Assembly (NCBI GenBank): GCA_028291445.1
Contig: JAQGIA010000242.1
Location: forward strand, 1-6,310
Length of the DNA stretch: 6,310 bases
Direction of reading: 5' to 3'
Source: Belnapia sp.
GTDB taxonomy: Bacteria > Pseudomonadota > Alphaproteobacteria > Acetobacterales > Acetobacteraceae
The first letter of the stretch is position 1, and the number at the start of each line of letters is the position of its first letter. Made by a program: the position numbers and the translations under genes. Below, in pieces: positions 1 to 6,139 of this stretch. The notes below the pieces were generated by a model. It made no database searches and was not told the DNA's origin. It worked only from the letters and a program-made list of their open reading frames with translations.

Positions 1-853
1 TAATCCGCCCCGCGCGCAGGCCGCAGGCTTTGGTGCGGATGGCGAATACCCCTCCGGCAGGCCCCCCACCGGGGTGCCCGGACCCACCGGCCGTGGTGAC
101 GAACAGCGTGTGCAGATCGGCGCCACCAAAGGTGCAACTGGTCACCTGAGCCACCGGCAGGCGGATGCTGCAGGCTAGGCTTCCGTCCGGGTTAAATTGA
201 GAGACCCGGCTGCCGTCCCAATGGGCAACCCAGAGGCCTCCCTCGGCGTCGACGGTCATACCGTCGGGGAAGCCGGCATCCTCCTTCAGGCGCAGGAACT
301 CGCGCCGCCGGATGGGTCGGCCGGCCTCCATGTCGAAGGCCAGCACCACCCGGGCCGGGCTATCCGCCAGATACATGACGGCGCCATCCGCGGTGAAGGC
401 AGGACCATTGGGAATGGTGAAGGGGCCGGCGACACGTGTTGCCTCCGACCCCGGGTCCAGCCAATGCAACGCCCCTTCGGCCTCCTGCTCCGCCTCATGC
501 ATGGTGCCGAACCAGAGGCGGCCCGCCGCATCCACTTTGCCGTCGTTGAGCCGGTGCCGCGGCGAATGTCCCTGCGGCACCGCCAGTGCCTCGAGCCGCC
601 CTTGCCGTGGCTCGAACAGGAAGTGGCCTGGCTGCAAGCCCAGGATCAGCCTCTCGGGATCGTCGGTAAGCGCGACATGGCCCGGCACATGCGGCAGGTC
701 CCAGGAGGCGCGCTCCCCGCCCGCCTCGTTCATGCGGTACAGGCGGCGGCTCTGAACATCGACCCACCAGAGGCATGCGATGCGGTCGTCCCAGAGCGCG
801 GCTTCGCCTAGCTTGGCGCCGGCTGCCCACATCAGGCGCGGCGGCCCGCTCAT
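1..853 (-). CDS. SMP-30/gluconolactonase/LRE-family lactonase (partial, C-terminus off the left edge)
   Basis: Reading leftward from the ATG at 853-851 the frame stays open to the window edge (284 codons), so it is partial but nearly complete; the family is usually about 290-300 residues. This is a six-bladed beta-propeller family that hydrolyses sugar lactones such as gluconolactone using one divalent metal ion. The residues corresponding to the known ligands are all visible: Glu17 in LGEAALWDD, Asn103 in RLNDGKVDAAGRLWFGTM, Asn149 in IPNGPAFTADG and Asp197 in FPDGMTVDAEGGLWVAHWDG. The C-terminal GGVFAIRT stretch matches the last blade, so only a few residues should be missing. No signal peptide is seen, suggesting a cytoplasmic enzyme. 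The start overlaps the stop of the upstream oxidoreductase as ATGA (853-850), so translation is probably coupled. Family assignment is firm; the exact lactone is not known. Confidence 0.93.
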   Translation of the reverse strand, partial: MSGPPRLMWAAGAKLGEAALWDDRIACLWWVDVQSRRLYRMNEAGGERASWDLPHVPGHVALTDDPERLILGLQPGHFLFEPRQGRLEALAVPQGHSPRHRLNDGKVDAAGRLWFGTMHEAEQEAEGALHWLDPGSEATRVAGPFTIPNGPAFTADGAVMYLADSPARVVLAFDMEAGRPIRRREFLRLKEDAGFPDGMTVDAEGGLWVAHWDGSRVSQFNPDGSLACSIRLPVAQVTSCTFGGADLHTLFVTTAGGSGHPGGGPAGGVFAIRTKACGLRAGRI

Positions 854-1821
854 CGCCGCAGCGCCGGCAGAACGCGTTCACCGAAAGTATCAATGAAGGC
901 CTGCTGGTTGCGGCCGACCTGGTGCAATTGGATCTCCTCGAAGCCGAGCTCGATCAGTTCGGCGATGCGGGCGGCATGCCATCCGGGATCGGCGGAAACC
1001 CAAACGGATTGGCGCATGTCTTCGGGACGGACGAAGCGCGTGGCGGTATCGAAGTCCTCCGGCCTGCGAAGCTCCCAGTTCACTTCGCCGCCGAGGACAT
1101 TGGTGCGCCACTGCTCATGCGCACCCGAGAGCGCTTCGGCTTCGGTCGGCGCCCAGTTCAGCGCAACCTGGGCCACCAGCCGCTTGCCCCTGCCGCCGCC
1201 ACGCCGGAAGGCCGCGATCACCTTGCGCATCTGCTTGGGTTCGGCGGAGGTCGTCAGCAGTCCATCCGCCCAGGCGCCAACCGCCTCTGCCGTCGCCTCC
1301 GTCACCGCGGCACCGAGCAGTGGCACCGGTTGGGACGGCCGGCTGTAGAGCTTCGCATCCACCACCGTGACCCGGCCGTGATGCGAGACGGTCTCGCCAG
1401 CCAGCAGTGCGCGGATGATATCGGCGCATTCGTGGAGGCGGGCGTCGCGCTCGGCTTTCTCCGGCCAGGCAAGGCCGGTGATGTCCTCGTTCAGCCTTTG
1501 GCCGCTGCCGAGGGCCAGCCAGAAGCGGCCGGGAAACATTTCGGCCAGCGTCGCCGCGCCTTGGGCGATGATGGCGGGATGATAACGATAGCCCGGGGCC
1601 GAGATGACGCCCATCGGCAGGCGCGTCCTGGCCAGCGCCGCGCCGAGCCAGGACCAGGCATATCCCGAATGCCCCTGCGCCTTTCCCCAGGGACGGAAAT
1701 GATCGGACGACATCGCACAGTCGAAGCCGGCAGCTTCGGCTTGGCTGGCGAGGGCGAGCAGCTCGGAAGGCGGGAATTGCTCATGCGAGGCGTGGAAGCC
1801 AATGCGCGGCAGCGAAGTCAT
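850..1821 (-). CDS. LLM-class flavin-dependent oxidoreductase, F420-G6PDH-like (probable non-F420 type)
   Basis: A 323-residue TIM-barrel protein of the luciferase-like monooxygenase superfamily. It shows the N-terminal RIGFHASHEQ strand, AGFDCAMSSDHFRPW (residues 31-45), PGYRYHPAIIAQGAATLAEM (about 76-95), GRFWLALGSGQRLNED (about 98-113) and a C-terminal LGFEEIQLHQVG strand. The His41/Trp45 spacing matches the active-site His40/Trp44 of mycobacterial F420-dependent glucose-6-phosphate dehydrogenase. Overall it resembles the clade that I recall as TIGR03885, found in organisms thought to lack F420, so FMN is the likelier cofactor. The substrate is unknown. I chose ATG 1821 over the in-frame GTG at 1827: a GAGG Shine-Dalgarno core at 1830-1827 sits five bases before the ATG and overlaps the GTG. 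It is the first gene of a minus-strand operon with the lactonase. Confidence 0.92.
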   Translation of the reverse strand: MTSLPRIGFHASHEQFPPSELLALASQAEAAGFDCAMSSDHFRPWGKAQGHSGYAWSWLGAALARTRLPMGVISAPGYRYHPAIIAQGAATLAEMFPGRFWLALGSGQRLNEDITGLAWPEKAERDARLHECADIIRALLAGETVSHHGRVTVVDAKLYSRPSQPVPLLGAAVTEATAEAVGAWADGLLTTSAEPKQMRKVIAAFRRGGGRGKRLVAQVALNWAPTEAEALSGAHEQWRTNVLGGEVNWELRRPEDFDTATRFVRPEDMRQSVWVSADPGWHAARIAELIELGFEEIQLHQVGRNQQAFIDTFGERVLPALRR

Positions 1822-1826
1822 GGTCA

Positions 1827-1830
1827 CCTC
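1827..1830 (-). promoter_or_regulatory. Shine-Dalgarno core that decides the oxidoreductase start
   Basis: On the minus strand GAGG (1830-1827) is followed by TGACC and then ATG at 1821-1819, a spacing of five bases. The in-frame GTG (1827-1825) begins on the last base of this core, so it is a poor start. This moves the start six bases downstream of the longest possible frame. Confidence 0.6.
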
Positions 1831-2008
1831 ATGGCAAGCAGAATGGGAACCTATGGCATCGCCTTCGGTTGCCGCGGGACATGCGGTGACGGGAAAGGAT
1901 TCGCGGTGATCACGGCAGCCATTTTCGGCAGGGACGGACCGCCGGCCGGCAGGGCGGACTTGGAACCTGCCTCCGGCGATACCCGCCGCTGCACCCTGGG
2001 CGGCGATC
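1831..2008. promoter_or_regulatory. Divergent intergenic region, probably holding both operon promoters
   Basis: This stretch separates the minus-strand oxidoreductase/lactonase operon from the plus-strand glucosidase operon, so promoters for both must lie here or in the flanking codons. I cannot pick a convincing -35/-10 pair on either strand. A self-complementary GCCGGCCGGC run occurs around 1941-1951. CCGCC at about 1984 and GGCGG near 2000 could form a weak stem just before the glucosidase start. The function is inferred only from the layout. Confidence 0.4.
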
Positions 2009-2018
2009 GAGCGTGACC

Positions 2019-3629
2019 ATGGCGGGCAAGGGTCACGCCTGGTGGCAGAGCGGAGTGATCTACCAGGTCTATCCGCGCTCCTTCCAGGACTCGAACGGCG
2101 ATGGCGTGGGCGACCTGCCCGGCCTGCTGGCGCGGCTCGATCACCTGGTGGCGCTGGGCGTGGACGCGGTCTGGATTTCGCCCATCTATCCCTCGCCCAT
2201 GGCGGATTTCGGCTATGACGTCGCGGACTACACCGGCATCGACCCGGTCTTCGGCACGCTGGCCGATTTCGACCGGCTGATCGCCGCAGCGCATGCCCGC
2301 GGCCTGCGCGTCATCCTCGATTACGTGCCGAACCACAGCTCGGACCGGCACCCTTGGTTCGTCGAAAGCCGTGCGTCCCGCGACAGCGGGAAGCGGGACT
2401 GGTACATCTGGCGCGATCCCGCGCCGGATGGCGGCCCGCCCAACAATTGGCTGAGTGAGTTCGGCGGCCCCGCCTGGACGCTGGACGCGGCGACCGGCCA
2501 GTATTGGTACCACGCCTATCTTCCGGAGCAGCCGGACCTGAACTGGCGCAACCCGCAGTTGCGGGACGCCATGCTGGCGGCGCTGCGCTTCTGGCTGGAG
2601 CGCGGCGTGGACGGCTTCCGCGTCGATGCCATCCATCACCTGTTCGAGGCTGCGGAACTGCGCGACAACCCGCCCAACCCCGAGTGGCGGCCCGGGCAGT
2701 CGCCGGCACGCCGCGTGATCCGTGCCCATACGATGGACCAGCCGGAGGTACAGGAGGCGATCACCGCCATGCGCCGCGTGGCCGATGCCTACCCGGGCGA
2801 GCGCCTGCTGATCGGCGAGGCCTATCTGCCGATCGACCGGCTGATGACCTATTACGGCGTCGCGCTCTCCGGCTTCCAGTTGCCCTTCAATTTCCACCTG
2901 CTGTCGACGCCATGGGAGGCCAGGGCCATTGCCGCCCTCATCGCGCGCTACGAGGCGGCGCTGCCGCCTGGGGCCTGGCCGAATTGGGTGCTCGGTAACC
3001 ACGACCGCTCACGCCTAGCCAGCCGGCTGGGTCCACGGCAGGCGCGGGTCGCCGCCATGCTGCTGCTGACGCTCCGCGGCACGCCGACCATCTACCAGGG
3101 AGAGGAGATCGGCATGACCGACGTGCCGATCCCGCCGGCACAAGTGCAGGACCCCTGGGAGCGGCGCGTGCCGGGCCTCGGCCTCGGCCGCGACCCGGTG
3201 CGGACGCCGATGCAGTGGGATGCGGGCGCGGGCGCCGGGTTCACCACTGCCGCCGAGCCCTGGCTGCCGCTCGCCGCGGATTGGCGGTCGGTGAACGTTG
3301 CCGCGCAGGTCGGGGATACGTCGTCCATGCTGTCGCTGTACCGGGCTTTGCTCGCGCTGCGCCACGCGGAGCCGGCGCTGGCGGTCGGCGCCTATGCCTC
3401 CACCGCGATCAATGAAGATGACGTGCTGGCCTATGAACGACGCGACGAGGCGACCGGCCGGCGGCTGTGCATCGCCCTGAACCTGGGCGGGCATCCGCGG
3501 GTGCTGGCGGGTTTCGCGCCCGGCGCATATGTACTGCTGTCGACCCATCTCGATCGGCCGGGCGGGATGATCAATAGCATGGTGCGGCTTAGGCCGGACG
3601 AGGGCATCGTGATGGTGCACCCGTGCTAA
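2019..3629 (+). CDS. GH13 alpha-glucosidase / oligo-glucosidase family enzyme
   Basis: A 536-residue glycoside hydrolase family 13 protein that hydrolyses terminal alpha-glucosidic bonds of short saccharides by a retaining mechanism. Counted from ATG 2019: the N-terminal GVIYQVYPRSFQDSNGDG has the Asp-rich calcium-type loop (about 24-32); region I is DYVPNH (101-106); region II is GFRVDAIHHL with nucleophile Asp203; region III is LIGEAYLP with acid/base Glu267; region IV is VLGNHDRS with Asp329. A RTPMQWD motif lies near residue 392, and a short beta domain ends the protein. Length is normal for this subgroup, and no signal peptide is present, so it should be cytoplasmic. Ala204 after the nucleophile suggests alpha-1,4 rather than alpha-1,6 preference. 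An in-frame GTG at 2013 is an alternative start; GAG at 2009-2011 is a weak ribosome site that suits the ATG better. It is the first gene of the plus operon and its end overlaps a possible GTG start of the next gene. Confidence 0.95.
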   Translation: MAGKGHAWWQSGVIYQVYPRSFQDSNGDGVGDLPGLLARLDHLVALGVDAVWISPIYPSPMADFGYDVADYTGIDPVFGTLADFDRLIAAAHARGLRVILDYVPNHSSDRHPWFVESRASRDSGKRDWYIWRDPAPDGGPPNNWLSEFGGPAWTLDAATGQYWYHAYLPEQPDLNWRNPQLRDAMLAALRFWLERGVDGFRVDAIHHLFEAAELRDNPPNPEWRPGQSPARRVIRAHTMDQPEVQEAITAMRRVADAYPGERLLIGEAYLPIDRLMTYYGVALSGFQLPFNFHLLSTPWEARAIAALIARYEAALPPGAWPNWVLGNHDRSRLASRLGPRQARVAAMLLLTLRGTPTIYQGEEIGMTDVPIPPAQVQDPWERRVPGLGLGRDPVRTPMQWDAGAGAGFTTAAEPWLPLAADWRSVNVAAQVGDTSSMLSLYRALLALRHAEPALAVGAYASTAINEDDVLAYERRDEATGRRLCIALNLGGHPRVLAGFAPGAYVLLSTHLDRPGGMINSMVRLRPDEGIVMVHPC

Positions 3630-3661
3630 CCCGGGCCGCAAGCCGCCGCCCGGCAGGGCGC

Positions 3662-4291
3662 ATGGACCGGGCCGAGGCGTGGCTCAACTGGCGCACCGCG
3701 GCGCTGCTCGGCCTTGTCACCAGCACCTTCTCGACACTGGTCGCGCAGCTGCTGGCTGCGCGGATCGGGCGCGATGCGGTGGTGGACTGGATGATCGTGG
3801 CGACCATCCCGGGGCGGGACGGCATGCTGCAGGTGGATCCCGGCTGGGGCATCATCCTCGGCGGCATCCTGTTCCACCAATGGGCCGATTTCTCTTGGAC
3901 CGTCGTCTTCTTCGGTCTGCTCGGGCGCTGGACGGCGCAGCTCCGGCCCGGGACCATCCTGCTGGTCGGGCTGCCCTGGGCGGTATTTACCTCGGCCTCG
4001 GAGTGGCTGTTCCTGGTGCCGATCCTGCCCTTCTGGCAGCCAATCTTCACCCTCAACCAGGCGTACTGGATCGGGCTGCTGGTACACCTCACCTCGGCCT
4101 CGCTCTACCCGCTCTTCCCCTGGCTGCGGGACTGGATGGCGGGGCGGTCGCCATCGCCACGGACCCGGCGCTTCGCTCGGGCCTGGGGCGGGTTGGCGGT
4201 GGCGGGCCTTGCCGCTCTCGGCGTGCTCGCCTTCCTCGGCTGGCAGGGGAAGGAGCCGCCGCACCTGGGCGGGAATCTCGCCTTCGACTAG
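3662..4291 (+). CDS. Five-helix membrane protein, probable N-terminal part of an interrupted DUF305 fusion protein
   Basis: No named family is recognised for this part. From ATG 3662 it is 209 residues. A longer form begins at GTG 3623, overlapping the glucosidase stop; AGGG at 3655-3658 sits only three bases before the ATG, so the start is uncertain. Numbered from the GTG, five hydrophobic segments are visible: about 25-47, 75-100 (contains FHQWADFSW), 110-136, 146-168 and 187-207. Basic residues cluster at the N-terminus, in the 101-108 loop and at 170-185. The positive-inside rule thus predicts N-terminus in and C-terminus in the periplasm. After helix five comes a short linker ending Phe-Asp and then TAG. 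The same frame resumes immediately as the DUF305 domain, so this is probably the membrane anchor of one larger protein. The His/Trp-containing second helix could bind metal, but that is speculative. Confidence 0.75.
   Translation: MDRAEAWLNWRTAALLGLVTSTFSTLVAQLLAARIGRDAVVDWMIVATIPGRDGMLQVDPGWGIILGGILFHQWADFSWTVVFFGLLGRWTAQLRPGTILLVGLPWAVFTSASEWLFLVPILPFWQPIFTLNQAYWIGLLVHLTSASLYPLFPWLRDWMAGRSPSPRTRRFARAWGGLAVAGLAALGVLAFLGWQGKEPPHLGGNLAFD
4289..4291 (+). other. In-frame TAG interrupting a membrane-DUF305 reading frame
   Basis: The frame of the membrane protein has no other stop between 3623 and 4903. The codons around the TAG read LAFD-stop-AYMRRMAAHH. The second DUF305 half-motif reads FDASFIAAMTTHH. 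The two align over 13 positions without gaps, with the stop opposite an Ala. The stop therefore lies inside a conserved motif and not at a natural domain boundary. Confidence 0.8.
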
Positions 4292-4297
4292 GCCTAT

Positions 4298-4906
4298 ATG
4301 CGGCGCATGGCCGCGCATCACGGTCAGGGGATCGATCTTGCCCTGCTCGCCGCCGAGCGGGTGCAGGATCCACATCTGCGGGCCCTGGCGCGGTTGATGG
4401 CGGCCGAGCAGAAGAGCGAGGTCGCCATCTTCGACCAGTGGTGGCGCAGCTGGTTCGGCGGCGCCCTGCCGCCTGCGACGGCCAAGGATCACGCCGCCAT
4501 GCCCGGCATGATCCCGGCGGCGGAACTGGAGGCGCTGCGGCAGGCCGAAGCCGGCGCCTTCGATGCCAGCTTCATCGCCGCAATGACCACCCACCACCAG
4601 GGTGCGATCGCGATGGCCAACGCGGCGATCCGCGAGGCCGGCGATGTCCGGCTGCGGCTGATGTCGCACGCCATCCGCCACGCGCAGCGCGGTGAGATCG
4701 AGCTGATGCGTGGCAGCCAGGGCTTCGCCGCGGTCAGGGCCGCCGTGTTGAACATACTGCTGCCCGCGGGCGCGGCGCCGGCGGATGGGGCGACGGCCCA
4801 GCGGGCTGATGCGCTGGTGGACCCAAGCGCGGTCTGCCGCGCAACTCCGGCATCGGCGGCAGGCGCCGCGACGGCAGGCCGCCAGAATCCGCGGCCCCGT
4901 CCTTAA
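4298..4906 (+). CDS. DUF305 domain protein (CopM-like), start region cut by an upstream in-frame stop
   Basis: A 202-residue frame whose residues 1-140 form a DUF305 domain made of two similar halves. Each half carries a His-His motif: MRRMAAHHGQG (His7-His8) and FIAAMTTHHQGAIAMA (His99-His100). A Met/His stretch DHAAMPGMIP lies between them. DUF305 includes the cyanobacterial periplasmic copper-binding protein CopM, so copper or silver binding is plausible; the substrate is not shown by the sequence. ATG 4298 has no clear ribosome site, and the first motif needs the Phe-Asp encoded before the TAG at 4289, so separate expression would depend on reinitiation or readthrough. There is no signal peptide here; export would rely on the preceding five membrane helices. 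The last 45 or so residues are Ala/Pro/Arg-rich without visible domain character, and may be a run-on after an old frameshift. The gene follows the glucosidase and membrane segment on the same strand. Confidence 0.8.
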   Translation: MRRMAAHHGQGIDLALLAAERVQDPHLRALARLMAAEQKSEVAIFDQWWRSWFGGALPPATAKDHAAMPGMIPAAELEALRQAEAGAFDASFIAAMTTHHQGAIAMANAAIREAGDVRLRLMSHAIRHAQRGEIELMRGSQGFAAVRAAVLNILLPAGAAPADGATAQRADALVDPSAVCRATPASAAGAATAGRQNPRPRP

Positions 4907-5000
4907 GGCCTTTCCACCTCCGGCGGCACTCGCACCCTGCCGGGACCATTGGCCTACCTGCTGGGACAGCATCGTGCAGGCTGGCGAGGTTCCATCGCGG

Positions 5001-5030
5001 GGCAACCACGCTGCCGCGGCAGGCGTTGCC
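5001..5030. repeat. Imperfect 30-base inverted repeat, possible operator or hairpin
   Basis: The outer arms GGCAAC (5001-5006) and GTTGCC (5025-5030) are exact reverse complements. They enclose a perfect 12-base palindrome CTGCCGCGGCAG (5011-5022), with four bases on one side and two on the other between the elements. It ends 28 bases before ATG 5059 of the small ORF. That placement would suit an operator, but in 70% GC DNA short palindromes arise by chance and no regulator is identified. Confidence 0.35.
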
Positions 5031-5058
5031 CTGGCTGCTACAGCGGGATACCAGGCAG

Positions 5059-5313
5059 ATGAGCGACGAGACGACGCACGACACCTCCCCCGGCAATGCA
5101 CCGCCGGCAGATGCTCGCCACGCGACGGAGCGGGCACATCCCGCCATAAGCCAGGAACGCGGCGAGGATCCGGCGGCCGGCACCATCGACAACCCGATTG
5201 CGCCGGGCGAAGCCCAGGCGGGCGACCTGTCCGAGCTTGGCGCGAATCTCGGCGGCCCGGTCGACGTCTTCCCGCTGCGCGGCCGGGCCAGGCGGGAACG
5301 GCCCGCGGGCTGA
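5059..5313 (+). CDS. Small hydrophilic hypothetical protein (84 aa)
   Basis: I do not recognise this protein. From ATG 5059 it is 84 residues, acidic and rich in Ala, Gly, Asp, Glu and Pro, with no membrane segment, signal peptide or Cys/His motif. The N-terminal half looks disordered. The C-terminal half, about residues 42-75 (IDNPIAPGEAQAGDLSELG then GGPVDVFPLRGRA), has a more ordered protein-like composition. Third codon positions are mostly G or C, as in the solid genes. An upstream extension to 5026 is possible. Only a weak AGG (5053-5055) precedes the ATG. A palindrome upstream and a GC-rich stem-loop 13 bases after the stop give modest support for a single-gene unit. It could still be a chance ORF. 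Confidence 0.5.
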   Translation: MSDETTHDTSPGNAPPADARHATERAHPAISQERGEDPAAGTIDNPIAPGEAQAGDLSELGANLGGPVDVFPLRGRARRERPAG

Positions 5314-5326
5314 CGCTGCGCAGGAC

Positions 5327-5353
5327 CCGGGGCGGCTCGGCGCAGGGCCCCGG
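5327..5353 (+). terminator. GC-rich stem-loop after the small ORF, possible terminator
   Basis: CCGGGGC (5327-5333) and GCCCCGG (5347-5353) form a perfect 7-bp stem with a 13-base loop, starting 13 bases after the stop of the small ORF. Only TTCT follows, not a real T-run, so intrinsic termination would be weak. Confidence 0.3.
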
Positions 5354-5694
5354 TTCTGCCGCGCACCCTTCTGCGGCTGGAAAAACCCGGCTGCGCACGC
5401 TGTGCCATCCGGTGTCATGGGTAGGGCGGTTGGTCACTGGAGTGCCGTTCCTGACGATCAGGGGCAGCCAAACCCCTGCTTGCCGCTCCCGTTCCCTGCG
5501 TGCCGGGCGCAGGCTGCCGCATGCAGGGCAGCCCGGCGCCTGCCGGCGGCATGGATACGACGTTGCTCCGCTCCGCTGCCTCGGCCGCCTCGCGATCGCG
5601 CCGACGGCAGAGTTGCAGGCCGCCAAGGCTTGCAAGAACCAAGCGGTAGCCTGATGCGTGCCACTCGCAATGCGTCCAAGACAGGAGCCGGGCC
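5354..5694. other. Gene-poor stretch with one notable hairpin
   Basis: I see no convincing gene on either strand; the open frames here are Arg/Ala/Pro-rich, as expected for non-coding frames of GC-rich DNA. A 7-bp stem GGCTGCC/GGCAGCC (5512-5518 with 5527-5533, 8-base loop) can extend by GCCG/CGGC pairs across a bulge (5502-5537). A 6-bp stem CAGGGG/CCCCTG lies around 5459-5477. Neither is followed by T residues. An ATG at 5654 lies in one frame of the dehydrogenase remnant downstream, but the codons between them do not look like that family. Confidence 0.4.
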
Positions 5695-5836
5695 TTTAAG
5701 CATAACCTCCGCAACGCGACCGTGGTCGTCGCCGACGCCTCCAGCGTATGGGTTGGCGACCGCGCTGGGCTTCGCCCGCCGTGGCGCCAACCTCGTTTCG
5801 GCCGCCCGGCGAACCACAGCGCTTGGGAACGCCGCC
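5695..5836 (+). pseudogene. Short-chain dehydrogenase/reductase N-terminal remnant, frameshifted
   Basis: In one frame codons 5704-5745 read NLRNATVVVADASS, resembling the first strand and start of the SDR nucleotide-binding motif (normally VVVTGASSGIG). Just after 5745 the similarity moves to another frame, reading YGLATALGFARRGANLV and then SAARRTTAL up to about 5828, which matches the family pattern GIGxATAxxFARRGAxLVLAARR. The shift equals a 2-base loss (or 1-base gain) near 5746-5749, in the Gly-rich loop that binds NAD(P). The Thr-Gly of the motif is also changed to Ala-Asp. The remaining roughly 200 residues of an SDR, including the catalytic Tyr-Lys, are absent; receiver-domain sequence follows directly. 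It is therefore a dead 5' fragment. Family call rests on motif resemblance only. Confidence 0.6.
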
Positions 5837-6048
5837 GGCAATGGCGGGCTGGATGCGGCGGTGCTCGACATGAACTTCGCCGGCCAGTCCGTGATGCTGG
5901 CAGACCGGCTGACCGCTCTCGGTGCCCTTCGCTCTCAGCACCGGCTACGGCGAGCGAGCGTGACGACCGCCGCCGGTACCCCGCCATGCCGCTGCTGGCG
6001 AAGCCATTCAGGCTCGACGGGCCGGTCGCCACAGTCAACAGCCTCCGC
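5837..6048 (+). pseudogene. Response-regulator receiver domain remnant in three frames
   Basis: Three consecutive segments, each in a different frame, match the second half of a CheY-like receiver domain of the sort found as single-domain regulators or at the end of hybrid histidine kinases. The first, GLDAAVLDMNFAGQSVMLAD and then RLTALG (5846-5921), carries the phospho-acceptor Asp at 5867-5869. The second, VPFALSTGYGERA (5922-5960), carries the conserved Ser/Thr and ends in TGA. The third, DDRRRYPAMPLLAKPFRLDG and on to VATVNSL (5962-6045), carries the conserved Lys-Pro-Phe at 6001-6009. Both shifts equal a 2-base loss or 1-base gain. The N-terminal acidic Asp-Glu strand is missing; dehydrogenase-like sequence lies there instead. 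The domain cannot be made as one protein. Confidence 0.65.
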
Positions 6049-6139
6049 GTCGCGGGCAGGCCGCGCAACGCCTGCTCCCCGCCGGCGTTCTGCCCAGCAA
6101 AGCGCCCAATGAGCGCGACACGAGCGAAGAGACACCGCT

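Noticed and set aside
775..2016. Plus-strand open frame of 413 codons opposite the oxidoreductase
   Set aside because: It is the shadow of a well-recognised LLM-class enzyme on the minus strand and has no family features.
1851..3002. Minus-strand open frame of 383 codons opposite the glucosidase
   Set aside because: Its sequence is antisense to GH13 catalytic motifs and shows no domain of its own.
5011..5022. CTGCCGCGGCAG as an attachment or recombination site
   Set aside because: No integrase, duplicated copy or tRNA is present; a short GC palindrome is expected by chance in such DNA.
5512..5533. GGCTGCC/GGCAGCC hairpin as an intrinsic terminator or non-coding RNA
   Set aside because: No T-run follows and no transcript boundary is supported; retained only as a structural note.
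3626..5635. Very long minus-strand open frame (669 codons)
   Set aside because: It lies antisense to the membrane/DUF305 frame and crosses gene-poor DNA; its Arg/Pro/Gly/Ala-rich translation has no domain and is typical of antisense frames in GC-rich genes.
4785..5654. Plus-strand open frame of 289 codons across the gene-poor region
   Set aside because: Arg/Ala/Gly-rich with no domain, and it conflicts with the better-supported small ORF and the DUF305 end.
5198..6112. Plus-strand open frame of 304 codons as an intact gene
   Set aside because: Only an internal part (about 5750-5921) looks protein-like; similarity enters and leaves from other frames, so this is a chance open frame through gene remnants.
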